NCBI GenBank assembly: GCA_028583415.1
Contig: CM053266.1
Coordinates: 5,651,217-5,715,216, forward strand
Origin: Protea cynaroides
Lineage: Eukaryota; Streptophyta; Magnoliopsida; Proteales; Proteaceae
DNA length: 64,000 bases
Reading direction: 5' to 3'
Shown here: piece after piece, positions 21,076 to 32,006 of the stretch
Layout of the letters: every line of letters starts with the position of its first letter
How positions within the stretch are numbered: the stretch's first letter is position 1
Notes under the pieces: generated by a model
Databases searched by the model: none
What the model saw: the letters and a program-made list of their open reading frames with translations, nothing else
Told to the model about the DNA's origin: nothing
Made by a program: the position numbers and the translations under genes

Positions 21076-23315
21076 TGTCACACCCCAATTCCTTACTATT
21101 CAGAATGGTGTTATGAACCGCTAGCAAACCAACGGTTTAACCAGGATCTCGTACAGATGGTATCCGACTGATCTAAACCTCATACATCCACATTCATAAT
21201 CAGAGTAAATACACAATAGCGGAAGTCTTATAGTAAAATGAACTGAGAATCTACTATGATATTAATATTTAAATAGCAAATTACTCTGTATCAATTGAGA
21301 CACAAATAAATATCAAATACATGTCCTTAATAAATCCAAATAAAGAAATCTAGAAAAAAAACATCTAATCGAATACACATGAGTTGCACTCGCAAGAGGA
21401 GTCATGTGCATCCACTGCATCTTCAACTTCCATCGCCGCCATGTTCCCGTACACTGGAGCATTTATATAATCTTCGACGGTAATACCTGCATCATCAACT
21501 AAAAATATTCGACGTCGAGGGGTGAGCACACATCATGGCTCAGTGAGCAAACAAAACAATGCAACAATACATATGCATGCAGTCAAATCATATCTTTGGT
21601 TTAGTTTATAGTTTGCAATGTGCTATAGAAAGGATAGGTGGCCGTCGCACCTCTATACACGAGTGTGTGGAAACGCCCAATGAAAACGGCACCGTCGCCC
21701 CACATGCACCCAGAATGGCACAATATACACCCCATGAAAAACGGTCATGGCTGTACCGGTTGATACCATACCAACAAATAAACCCCTGCTGGCTAGGATT
21801 GCAAACTGGGCTCGCAACTAACCAATCCTAATGCCAAACAGTGTATCCAAGGCCTCACCTCAGCATCCCTTAGAACATCTATAGAGATAGAGCTAAGGCC
21901 CCCCGGTAAAGTCAGAGACTACAAGGACGGAGACTACCTCCCCTGATACTCTACGACATAATAGTTCTGCTAACGTAATGGCTATACGGCGATGCCAGTG
22001 GACATGACTTGAGTAGAACCATGGCACAATATACCCCGATGAAAATGGCATCCAAGTACCGGTTGATACCATCCATACCCGCACCATATACACTGGCCAA
22101 ACACAAATATTCACATGCCTATTCCTATCATCATTATCATCATCATCATGTCATAAATAACAAAGTAAATATGTATGAACAAATAATAAAAATATTGGAT
22201 GACATGTTGAATGCACATACAAGCATACACGCATAGAATCAATATGGCATTGGACTCAAGAAGTAAAAATAGTTTGTTATTAATCAATTAGTTTAGGTCT
22301 TGTTCCCTCACCTTAGCTTGCTAATAGATCCTCTTTCAAGCTTTAGAATCACCTTTATATTGCAATTATATTGCTAGAAGACCTAACAAAGTCGATAGAA
22401 TTTAATTAGAATTAATTCCGAGATTAAAAACCATACTGTTAACTGGGGGTCGGAGGTAGGGTCGGAGTAATGATCGACCCTGGGTGCGACCACCCCTATT
22501 TTGGACTTCCCAAACACTGGGGGTCGATGCTCAGGGTCTGGTAGGGTCGATTGGCCATCGACCCCCCACCCCCTGTGGGTTTTCGTCGATTTTCTTCCTT
22601 TCAGTCCAATCTTCGTGTTTGGGGTCCTATGGCTTGCTCCTACAGTCCATTCTACATACATTCTATGATCTAAAACAATTATTCATTCACCTATATAGCT
22701 TTCATGAATTCCTCCATGGTTTTCCATGAAGACCTAACCATGGGTTGATGGTTTGGGTTTCTCCGAGATCATAAGCTCTGCAATATCTAACCTAAGGTCT
22801 GTAGAAACTCATGGAATTAATATCCGTACTTGAGAAGAATACTCCTTCTCTGCAACTCTTCTCCTTTTTTCTTTCTTCTCTTCCTTGCTTCTCTTTTTCT
22901 TCTCTTCCTTCTCTTCTCTTTCTCTCAATTCAATTAGGATTGTAAAAGGAGTGAAAGAGGCTTAGGGACGTCCTATTTATAGAGTAGAAACTCCTAAAAT
23001 AAAAGAGTCCAACCGAAATTAGGAAACTTTCCTAATTTCTGTTTCTGGCGGCAACTGGGGGTCGATGATCCCGTTGACCCCTGGTTCCTAAAGTGTCTGA
23101 CCCCCCCTGTAAAACTGGGGGTCTGAATTTCTGTCTTCGGGGGTCCGACCCTCCCTTGCTGGGTATGCGACCCTCCCCTTAATTTAAGTGTTTTTGGGTC
23201 AGTTTAATACCTGGGATCACGATCTCCTTCACGCCCTTGGTCCATTTTGCTTAACCATGACGGGTAGACCTGGTTCAAGGTGGTAAGACCGGGTTAGTTT
23301 GATACGGGTCTTACA
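21076..23315 (-). repeat. E1 5' LTR (2240 bp)
   Basis: TGTCACACCCC at 21076 to GGGTCTTACA at 23315, matching 2997-5241. On the element strand a TATAAATAG box (rc of 22973-22981) lies about 340 bp from the LTR start. The U3 is therefore short, and R-U5 takes most of the 2.2 kb. Confidence 0.92.
22973..22981 (-). promoter_or_regulatory. TATA box of E1 5' LTR
   Basis: TATAAATAG on the minus strand. The same box occurs at equivalent places in the two E3 LTRs (26102 and 35838). It would drive the genomic RNA. Confidence 0.65.
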
Positions 23316-23320
23316 ATATG
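23316..23320. repeat. E1 target site duplication, right copy
   Basis: ATATG, identical to 2992-2996. Confidence 0.85.
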
Positions 23321-24949
23321 TATTTTCCCCACATTCCCAGTAGGAATCCCATTCCGTCCATACCCCCCCCCCCACCTAGATGTTGTCATCCCACTAGGGT
23401 ATGAATTCTCATACACATCAAGGTTTACCTAGTAGGTTGGATCCCTCAGTCCTCGACTGTTTCACCATACCTCATAAGACACATTCAGTACACATTCACA
23501 CAACAACATAGTATAGATGCAAATACATGCAAACGGAGTTATTGGATGAAATGTTATCACAATAAAATTAATGCAACACAGGCATAACATAATTACAAAC
23601 ACTCCATAAATTAAGTCAAGGGTTATATTTCATCACCTAAAATAAAAAGATTATTGCTATTCCCAGTTAATGGGTTACTCTTGGTTACCTATGAGTTGAC
23701 AAGTGTGTAAGTGAATCATTAAATACAATGTGTATTAAAATCAGCCTGCTACAGGGTTCTCTGGGACTAATTGGTTGTGACTAGTCGAGACCGGTGTCTT
23801 GGCCGGTTGCTCTTGGAAGCCATTCTGTTTCCATCCTGTCCCACATCTGGCTGCTGCAGGTGGCGCCACCAGTGGTTGAGAATGGTTACATTCCAGAGGC
23901 TTCCCAAATCCATCCGGTCACAAATTCGGTTGCGTATATTGCAACCGGTATCGCAATCGGACCTTCCCTGATGGTTAGTCTGGGGATTTGGCCCATCCGG
24001 ATACATGAATTTTGCATTTGGGAGTCCCTTCCAGATTCCAACAACAGGCTTCTGCTAGGGAAATCATTTGATGGTCCCTTGGTTTTACATTACATCGGAT
24101 TTTAAATCCTATTCTATGCTTTACGAGGTCAATATTAGATACACTAGGGTTTATTATATTGATTTGTAATAATGTACAGACTCGATGTATGACTTGGAAT
24201 TGAATTCAATGGGATCTCCTTTGAGACTTAGCCATTAATCGATAGTAGCTCCATTAATGGTTAGTACATCAAGGTTTCATTGAAGGTACTCAACCATTCG
24301 TAGTACTAATCGATTAAAAGGCAGTGTAGGGTTTACCTGTAACGTTTTCAAACTCACAAATGGTGATACCAAGCAACGCTGGTGATTTCCCAAGGTTGTA
24401 ACTCTCTTCTCTCTGAGAACTAATCAAAGTTTTTGGGTATGGAATAGTACTCTGAGAGAGAGAGGGTTTTAAGGAGACTTAGAGGAATTTGGAATCTCTC
24501 ACTTAGGGTAGAACTCCTTAGAGAGTTCGAAACTACAAGGGACTGCCAAGTGGCAAACTGAGAAGTTTCTTAGGTTCCTTACTCCTTCCATCAACTCCAA
24601 AGTAATTAGGAGTGAGGTGGGACCCACTGGGGTCATCCTTGGGTCTAGGGAATATTTTCACTCGACTATGTAATGGAATTTTGAACTTACGTTCGTGGGC
24701 AAGCTTTTCTGGCCTTACCGGTCATAGGATCTAGCTGGAACTATTCTGGGTTATGCCGACTGGTAGTAATGACTGGTACCCATTTTCATGAGCACTTAAA
24801 GCTAAATTTCTAATAGGTTATTAAGGTACTTCAGACCTGGTTCAAGTTGGTCTTCTAGTCATCATTGGGTCATGTTTGTCAGTGGTGGAAAACCCTGGCA
24901 CAGTAAGAAAATCCAAGTTGGGCTGGGTTTTCTAGGTGCGGGTTTTACA

Positions 24950-25388
24950 CGTATAGATGAATTCGAAAGTCCAACACAAGAGTCTTTGCCATCACTAAGA
25001 AACTAAGCTTTTTTTTAGTGGTTATTGTTATCATATAGCTTACAAATGTCCATACATATATTAAAAATGATATTCACAACACCACTATGGGGATTCTTTT
25101 CTACAACCTCTCACAAAACTAACATTCTCTCTGCTCCCTGACCATTTCTCTCTCCTCCATGACCTTATGGGTTCCCATTGAAAATATCGATTCTTGCATA
25201 CCTATTTGTATATTGTGGGTGATTCCCCCCCTAATTATGGGGAACCATCTCCCGATATATATATTCTCAAGGGAAAATTCTTGTTTTAAACAAAGTTGGT
25301 GAAAACATAACTTTCCTACTTAAAGTAGTTTTTAGGAATAAGACAAAAGGCTAAAACAAATTTTTATTTCTTTATTTTTTTTTTTTTT
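24950..25388. other. Unassigned stretch ending in a poly-T run
   Basis: It starts with the CGTAT duplication of the solo LTR. It is AT-rich, with no convincing reading frame, and ends in about 16 T residues near 25373-25388 that abut a LINE tail. I see no gene. Confidence 0.6.
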
Positions 25389-25483
25389 GATGGGGGAGGA
25401 TGTGGCATTCCTTCTCTAGTTGTATATCCTCGTTTTCCTTTTGTTGCTTAATAAATGGTTCAAGCATTAAAAAGAAAAAAGGC
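25389..25483 (+). mobile_element. Extreme 3' tail of a LINE (about 95 bp)
   Basis: Sequence gaggatgtggcattccttct through TTTTGTTGCTTA and ggttcaagcattaaaaag matches the 3' end of the LINE described below (52620-52700). Only the last 90 or so bases were copied, a severe 5' truncation that is common for LINE insertions. Confidence 0.7.
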
Positions 25484-25732
25484 AAGAGACAATGAAAGAA
25501 AGGTTACAACTTCTTAATTGCCATGGAAGGCTTGACCACCATTATGGACAAATGTGTTGCCAACAAGGAGATTATCATTCCTAGAAGATGTAAGGAGACT
25601 GGAATCTCCCACATCATATTTTCTTATGATCTCATGATGTTCTCCAAAGGAGATTGGAGCTCTGTCCAGAACATCTTCAGCGAACTGGAGGAATTTGTAG
25701 GTTTGTCTAACCTTTATATGAATTTGTCCAAG

Positions 25733-25737
25733 TTCTC
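25733..25737. repeat. E3 target duplication, left copy
   Basis: TTCTC versus TCCTC at 37668-37672, four of five identical. The LINE reading frame supports TCCTC as the original. Confidence 0.75.
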
Positions 25738-27931
25738 TATAAGACCCGTATCAAACTAATCCGGTCTTACCACCTTGAACCAGGTTTACCCATCATGATT
25801 GAGAAAAATTGACCAAGGCCATAAAGGAGATCGTGATCCCAGGTATTAAATCGACCCAAAAACACTTAAATTAAGGGGAGGGTCGCATACCCAACAAGAG
25901 AGGGTCGGACCCCCCAAGAAAGAAAGTCAGACCCCCTGTTTTATAGAGGGGGTTAGACACTTTAGGAGTTAGGGGTCGACGGGATCATTGATCCCCTCAT
26001 CGACCCCCAGTTTCCGCCAGAAACAGAAATTAGGAATGATTCCTAATTTTGGTTGGACTCTTTCCTAAAATCAATGGGACTTATTTTGGGAGGTTTTACT
26101 GTATAAATAGGACGTCCCTATGTCCCTTTCACTCCTTTTACAACCCTAATGGGATTGAGAGAAAGAGAAGAGAAGGAAGAGAAGAAGAAGAGAAACAAGG
26201 AAGAGAAGAAAGCAAAAAGGAGAAGAGTTGCAGAGAAGGAGTATTCTTCTCAGGTATGGATACTAATTCCATGAGTTCCTACAGACCTTAGGTTAGATAA
26301 TGAAGAGAGTATGATCTCGGAGAATCCCAAACTATCAACCCATGGTTAGGTTTTCATGGAAATCCATGGGGAAGTCATGAAAGCCATTTAGGTGAATGAA
26401 TCATGGTTCTAGGCCGTAGAACATGTGTAATATGGACTGTAGTAGCAAGCCATAGGACCCCAAACATGAAGAATGGACTGAAAGGAGAAAAATCACCAAA
26501 ACCCACAGGGGGTCGCACAGGGGTTCGATGGCCAATCGACCGTAACAGACCCTACCTCTGACCCCCAGTTAAAAACATGGTTTTTAAATTCGAAATTAAT
26601 TCTAATTAAATTCTATCGATTTTTTTAGGTCTTCTACCAATATAATAACATTATAAAGGTGATTCTAAAGTTTGGAAGAGGATCTATTAACAAGCTAAGG
26701 TGAGAGAACAAGACCTAAACTAACTGGTTAATAATAAACTGTTTTATTTCTTGAGTCCAATGCAATATTGATTCCATGCGTGTATGCTTGTATGTGCATT
26801 CAACATGTCATCCAATATTTCTATTAATTATTCATGCATATTTACTTTATTTCTTATAACATGATGATGGTGATGATGATAGGATTAGGCATGTGAATGT
26901 TTGTATTTGGCCAGTGTATATGGTGCGGGTAAGGATGGTATCAACTAGTACAGCCATGACCGTTCTTCATGGGGTGTATATTTTGCCATGGTCTATGCAA
27001 GTCATGTCCACTGACGTCATCGTATCGCCATTACCTTAGCAGAACTATTATGTCGTAGAGTATCAGGGGAGGTGGTCTCGGTCCTTGTAGTCTCTGACTC
27101 TACCGGGGGGCCTTAGCTCTATCTCTATGGATGTTCTAAGGGATGCTGGGGTGAGACCTTGGATACACTGTTTGGCATTAGGATTGGTTAGTATCGAGTC
27201 TAGTTTGCAACCCTAGCCAACAGCGGTTTATTTGTTGGTATGGTATCAACCGGTACAGCCATGACCGTTCTTCATGGGGTGTATATTATGCCATTCTGGG
27301 TGCTTGTGGGGCGACGGTGCCATTTTCATTGGGCGTTTCCACACATTCGTGCATAGAGGTGCGGCGGCCACCTATCCTTTCTATAGCACAGTGCAAACTT
27401 TAAACCGGACCAAAGATATGATTTGACTGCATACATATGTATTGTTGCATTGTTTTGTTTGCTCACTGAGCCATGATGTGTGCTCACCCTTTCGACGTCT
27501 AATATTTTTAGTTGATGATGCAGGTACGACTGTTGAAGATTATGTAAGTGCTCTAGTGTACGGGAACATGGCGGCGATGGAAGTGGAAGAGGTAGTGGAT
27601 ACACATGACTCCTCTTGCGAGTGCAACTAATGTGTATTTGATTAGTTATTTTTCTAGTTTACTTTATTTGGATTTATTAAGGACATGTATTTGATATTTA
27701 TTTATGTCTTAGTTGATACAGAATAATTTGCTATTTAGATATTAATATCATAGTAGATTCTCAGTTCATTTTATTATAAGACTTCCACTATTGTGTATTT
27801 ACTCTGATTGTGAATATGGATGTATGGGGTTCAGATAAAACAGATATAGCCTACTCGAGATTCTGGTTGAACCGTTGGTTTGTTAGCGGTTCATCATACC
27901 ATTCTGAATAGTGTGGAATTGGGGTGTGACA
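25738..27931 (+). repeat. E3 5' LTR (2194 bp)
   Basis: Begins TATAAGACCC (TG changed to TA) and ends GGGGTGTGACA. The same length as 35474-37667. A 120-bp comparison around the TATA box shows about nine differences, so the copy is not very recent. Confidence 0.92.
26102..26110 (+). promoter_or_regulatory. TATA box of E3 5' LTR
   Basis: TATAAATAG, 364 bp into the LTR, followed by the GGACGTCCC block shared by all family LTRs. Confidence 0.65.
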
Positions 27932-27934
27932 ACT

Positions 27935-27946
27935 TGGTATCAGAGC
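27935..27946 (+). other. E3 primer binding site (tRNA-Met type)
   Basis: TGGTATCAGAGC three bases after the LTR, complementary to the 3' end of initiator tRNA-Met. Confidence 0.9.
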
Positions 27947-28212
27947 ATCTCAGGCCTTGTCCACTGAACTTGCACACATTCATGACAAATTATGAACTGA
28001 GATAGGATAAAATGTAAAAACAGTAATATTAACTCATTATAAGCACACGTGATGTTTGAGACCAAATTTAAAAAAAAAATAACACATATATTAAAGGAAG
28101 AACAAATTTAAATACATTGTGAAGGAAACAAACGTATATACATAGTTAAAACAGAGTACGGTCCACAATCCAGACAGTTACTCTGTAGTATAAAGGAAGA
28201 TAAAAGATACAA

Positions 28213-29643
28213 TCATGAAGCTAGAGGCGAAGGAGGAGGCGGCGCCTCACGATATCTGTCATAGTCCTCAGCGTAGACTCTAGTCAACCAGGCTATCTGA
28301 GTCTGGGTCGTCTGCAGACTAGCTGTAAGATCGGCTACCCGCTGATCAGTCCGGTGTTGAGCCTCCATGAGCTCTCCCATCCTCATGGCTGATGTCCGCT
28401 GGGAGTCTAGTAGCTCATCCACTCTCACCCGTTGAGCCTCTAGCAACTCTCCCATCCTCATGTCCGATGTACACTGGGCATCTATGAGCTCGTCCACTCT
28501 CACAGGCTGAGCGTCTAGTAACTCCTCCGTCCTCAGATCAGATCTACGCTGAGCCTCTCTGATCTCATGCAACATCTCCATCATATTAGAAGGGGGGTGT
28601 GAAGGACCAGCCGCAAGAGAAGGACCAGCCTCATGAGACGGACCAGCCGCATATGAAGTACCAGCTCCAGCCGCATGCGTAGGTGAAGGTGGTGGTATCG
28701 AGTCTACATCCATGTACATACGGTCATCATCATCAACAGGCTCCGCATGAACTCCAGCAGCGGCAGCAACTGCCTCAGCGTCAGCTATCTCTTCACGAGT
28801 GCGAGGGCGCACCATCGCGTTCCTCTCCTCATCACTGACCTGAGCATCCTGCATGCCCATCTTGCAAATAGCCTCCCAATCTAGAGGCGATGAGAGGGAC
28901 TTCTCCTGAATCTTCTCATCTAATAAATAAACCCCCAGGTGGGTAAGCAGAACAGTGATCATACGTCCGTACGAAAGGTTGCCAGTGTGACTGGGCAACG
29001 TAGCAGTGATCATAGTACGCATAATGATGTACGGAAGGCAGACGGGCTATCTAGTGCAAATGTTGTACAGAAGATACTGGGTCAGCTGGGAAACCCTCTC
29101 GTAATGGCCACTTTGTGGGATCAGGTTATACTGAATGATCTTGCACTATACCCGTGTAGCTGGACGCATATAGCATGCCCTCATCTGCCAATGTTCAGGT
29201 CGTAGAAGCTGATTATCAATCTCAGCCCTCATCGCGGTGGAGGAGAACTGGTGTTCTTCAGGAGCACAGTAAACCATGGGGCCATCATAGGAAATGCCCA
29301 ATAGGTCGGCCAGCTGTCGAAAATCGAATGAAATGTTCAACCCTTTGACATAGCTGGTGATGCGCAGCTCATGACCCCTCTCGACATCATTGTAATCCCC
29401 CACCACCTGGAGGTTACAATAAAACTGGCGTACCAAATCTGGACAGGTGCAAGCGTCGTAAGTGATGACAGGGAGCGATCCCATATCACCAAACGCCCTC
29501 TCTACATTGAACAGGGCTAACTCAGCCAAGTTCACCTTACGACCACCCTCTACTTTCTTGCGAGCGTGGGCATACTGTGCCTCAGCTTCGTTGGAACGAA
29601 AACGAAGAGGATCATGAACTCTGGGTACTTTGGTACGAGCCAT
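28213..29643 (-). pseudogene. Antisense additional ORF of E3, plant transposon protein-like (about 477 aa)
   Basis: Opposite in direction to the element and located between primer site and gag. It starts MARTKVPRVHDPLRFRSN at 29643. The first half (165 codons to about 29149) has FGDMGSLPVITYD, FYCNLQVVGDYNDVERGHEL, FRQLADLLGISYDGP and RPEHWQMRACYM. The second half (open from 29022) has TLPSHTGNLSYG, LLTHLGVYLLDEKIQ, SPLDWEAICKMG, an Asp-rich stretch (DDDDRMYMDVDS), Ala-Gly-Pro-Ser repeats, and four degenerate units of the form MRMGELLEAQRVRVDELL that suggest a coiled coil. It ends PPPPSPLAS. Stops at about 29146 and 29048 are the main breaks. It resembles the 'putative plant transposon protein' family (PF20167, from memory); the function is unknown. 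Confidence 0.78.
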
Positions 29644-29648
29644 GATAT

Positions 29649-30090
29649 CTGCAAATAAGAAAGAAAAACAGATAGTACGTTAGTAGGGTAGAAAAGCCAA
29701 AATTTGGACATTTAACGACGTAAGTTGGCTAGAAGCCTCACTTGTCACCCATACACGTGGGCAGGAGGACTTACGTAGGTTCTAACATATCCTACAACAC
29801 TCACACAGTAAAAAATCCTAACTAATGGAATCCAATTTGAAGAAATTGTGAGAAATCAAAATTTTTGACAAATTAGGGCAAAAAGAGCAAAAATTCAAGT
29901 TTCTCGATAACCAACCGATGAAACTCAAATATTTTTGAGGGCTTTCGTTCCTCGAGACACCAATAACAAAAGCCCCCAGTAAAAATCAAATTTTTACGAT
30001 TCGAAAAAGTTTAATTCGAAAAATACAAGTTAAATGGGCAAAAAACCTAAAAATGGAAACCTAAAAATAGGTAAAAATGAGAAAACATAC
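29649..30090 (-). other. Predicted leader intron of the E3 antisense gene (442 nt)
   Basis: On the minus strand, donor CTACAG|GTATGTTTTC at 30090 and acceptor TTATTTGCAG at 29649, just before the ATG. Position, boundaries and length match the E1 copy (443 nt). Confidence 0.65.
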
Positions 30091-30239
30091 CTGTAGGATT
30101 GATGTGGACGTCGAAGCACAGAACCAAAATGATCAATACAGCGGAGTGGCACTGTAGCAACTCAGAGGTGAGAGACGAGTCGAAACGGGGGAGAAATGAG
30201 GGGAAATGAACCCAGAATCGAATCTTAAAAGTCTGATTT

Positions 30240-30545
30240 TTGGTCTGGGGGTCGGACAATTCGACCAGGATCATCGACCCCCATACCGACCCCCATATTG
30301 ACCCCCAGCTCTCGAGAATCTGACAGAAAATTGACGGTCGGACCAGGGGGTCAGACACTCATCGACCCCCATATCGACCCCCAGCTCTCGGGAATCTGAT
30401 AGAAAACTAGGGGTCGGACCAGGGGGTCGGACACCCATCGACCCCCATATGGACCCCTAGCTCTCGGGAATAACAGGTTATTCCCAGGGTCGAATACTGA
30501 GGGTTGGACATGTCATCGACCCCTACCATCGACCCTGTATAGAAA
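30240..30545. repeat. 75-76 bp GGTCGA-rich tandem repeat (E3)
   Basis: Inverted counterpart of 18590-18870. The AGCTCTCG anchors are at 30308, 30383 and 30459 (periods 75 and 76). Units contain GGGGTCGGAC and CATCGACCCCCATA. It lies between the antisense gene's leader and the gag start. Confidence 0.8.
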
Positions 30546-30673
30546 AGACAATATTTTTCGTAGAATGAGCTGAAAATTTTGAAATTTTATATCGGTTAAC
30601 GTGCTAATATGAAGTATAAATGATTGTCTCACGTATTTGATGATTTTCAGGCACCCCATTCTCAAGAGAAAAT

Positions 30674-31938
30674 AAGTCTGGGCGTAGAGTAACCAGGCAG
30701 AGCCGAAATGCAGTTCCACCACCACCTATGGAGGAAACTAGTCAAGAAAATTTATATGCACAAGAAAACCCGCAGGGTGGACCACCAAAAAAATCCGGTT
30801 CAGGCGAATCCTACAAACTTGCCAAACCCACCACCGGAGTTAGCAACCGTGTTGATGTACTTAGCACAGCAGCTGCAACAAATGCAACACGCACAGGCTC
30901 AAATGCATGTTGCAATGGGGATTATGTTCCAGGCCGCACATGCTACACCCATGCAGACTTGACAAGCCAATGCAGCACCGGTGGGCCACCACCCAGCACC
31001 TCAAACACCTCAACCACCAGCTGCACAGATTCCAGTACCAGGTTCGGAAGCAGCTCAGGTTCATTATCAGTATCCACAACCTATGTTTGGGGCATAACCC
31101 CAAAATCAGTTGGATCACTCTTCACTGGTTGAGAGAATTTTGAAGATGAAGCCCAGGGAATTTAACGGTAAACCGTCTGATCCGTTATGGCCAGCACACT
31201 GGATCGACGAGATGGAGAGAAACTTTCTTATGATGACTATTACAGAAGAAGAAAAGGTACTATGTGCCACCTTCATGCTAAAAGGCGATGCACATCATTG
31301 GTGGAAATCTACTAGGGCCTATCTATTGACCAAGCACGCCCTATTGACTTGGGCTATTTATAAAGAAGCTTTCTTTGAGAAGTATTTTCCCCGAAGATTT
31401 AGAGATTCTATGGAGAAGGATTTCCTGAGTTTATATCAGGGCCAGAAGTCCGTGGATGCATATCAACAGCGTTATGAGGAGCTGTTTTTCTTTGCACCAC
31501 TTAGCATGCAAGAAGAAGAAACTAAGACCCGAAGGTTTGTCACGGGGCTTAGAGGAAGCATCAGAGAGCATGTTCTGGGTTTGGAAAAGAAGATATATAA
31601 TGAAGCTGTCCAAATTGCTCGAGTAATAGAATCGAGCCAGAAGGAAAGTTACTTTATACAGAACAGAGGCATAAAAAGGCCAGCCGTAAATGCTTATAAC
31701 GGAGGGCACAATAAGACATTTAAACCCTTCCGTCCTCAAGGCTTTACTGCTGCATCCAAGACTACCCCGGTAACTTAACAGCAACCAAAGCCAAATTCTG
31801 AAAGTCCGAGATGTTATAACTGCAGCCAAACGGGACATATGGCAAGGGAGTGTCCTATGCCCAAGAAGCACATACATCAAGGACGAGTATATGCTGTTAC
31901 ATCCGAGGATGCTGCCGCATCACCCGATGTGGTCATAG
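30674..31938 (+). pseudogene. gag: E3 gag with zinc knuckle
   Basis: Begins at AAG (30674-30676), where E1 has ATG, so the start is lost. A one-base insertion in an A-run near 30787-30793 shifts the Pro/Gln-rich N-terminal part. From about 31110 the frame is clean: DHSSLVERILKMKPREFNG, PLWPAHWIDEMERNF, HHWWKSTRAYLLTKHALL and FVTGLRGSIREHVLG. A TAA near 31776 precedes the zinc knuckle CYNCSQTGHMAREC (about 31812-31853). The end DVVI-G meets the intron-like segment. Confidence 0.9.
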
Positions 31939-32006
31939 GTATGACCGAAACCTTTAACGTTGTATTACATAGTATGAGCATGTAGACTAAGTTAAATAAA
32001 TCACAG
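31939..32006 (+). other. Intron-like segment between gag and protease (E3, 68 nt)
   Basis: Begins GTATGACCGAAACC and ends AAATAAATCACAG. Without it, gag reads ATA-G|GT-ATC into the protease IVPINGRP. With it, gag stops at TAG (31983-31985). The TAGACTAAG box is about 20 nt before the AG. It is homologous to 8729-8797 and 14962-15032. Confidence 0.7.

Larger units (their letters stand above)
2997..23315 (-). mobile_element. E1: Tekay/Del-type Ty3-gypsy chromovirus element with nested E2
   Basis: Read on the minus strand, the order is 5' LTR (21076-23315), tRNA-Met type primer site (21061-21072), an antisense ORF (19470-20794), gag, protease, RT, RNase H, integrase, chromodomain, purine tract (5242-5256) and 3' LTR (2997-5241). 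Target duplication ATATG is present at 2992-2996 and 23316-23320. The order with integrase after RNase H defines Ty3/gypsy. The integrase, the long LTRs (about 2.24 kb) and the C-terminal chromodomain suggest the Tekay (Del) chromovirus lineage. Gag is interrupted by E2. The pol frame is heavily mutated, with catalytic changes in protease, RT and integrase, so the copy is dead. Confidence 0.92.
2074..24949 (-). mobile_element. Solo LTR of a diverged Tekay-type element, split by E1
   Basis: The first part (2074-2996) starts TGTCACACCCC, and the second (23321-24949) ends GGGTTTTACA. These are the two termini of a minus-oriented LTR. The flanks 2069-2073 and 24950-24954 are both CGTAT, a perfect 5-bp target duplication. 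Only one LTR and no internal coding region remain, so this is a solo LTR of about 2.55 kb once E1 is removed. Its left part aligns by eye with the E1 LTR but is clearly more diverged, for example around the 'cctgcaacatcaactaaaaa' block near 2586. It is the oldest layer of the nest. Confidence 0.85.

Noticed and set aside
25514..25737. Possible cellular gene at 25523-25759
   Set aside because: The frame is a LINE reverse transcriptase piece, continued in frame at 37668 and 51243.
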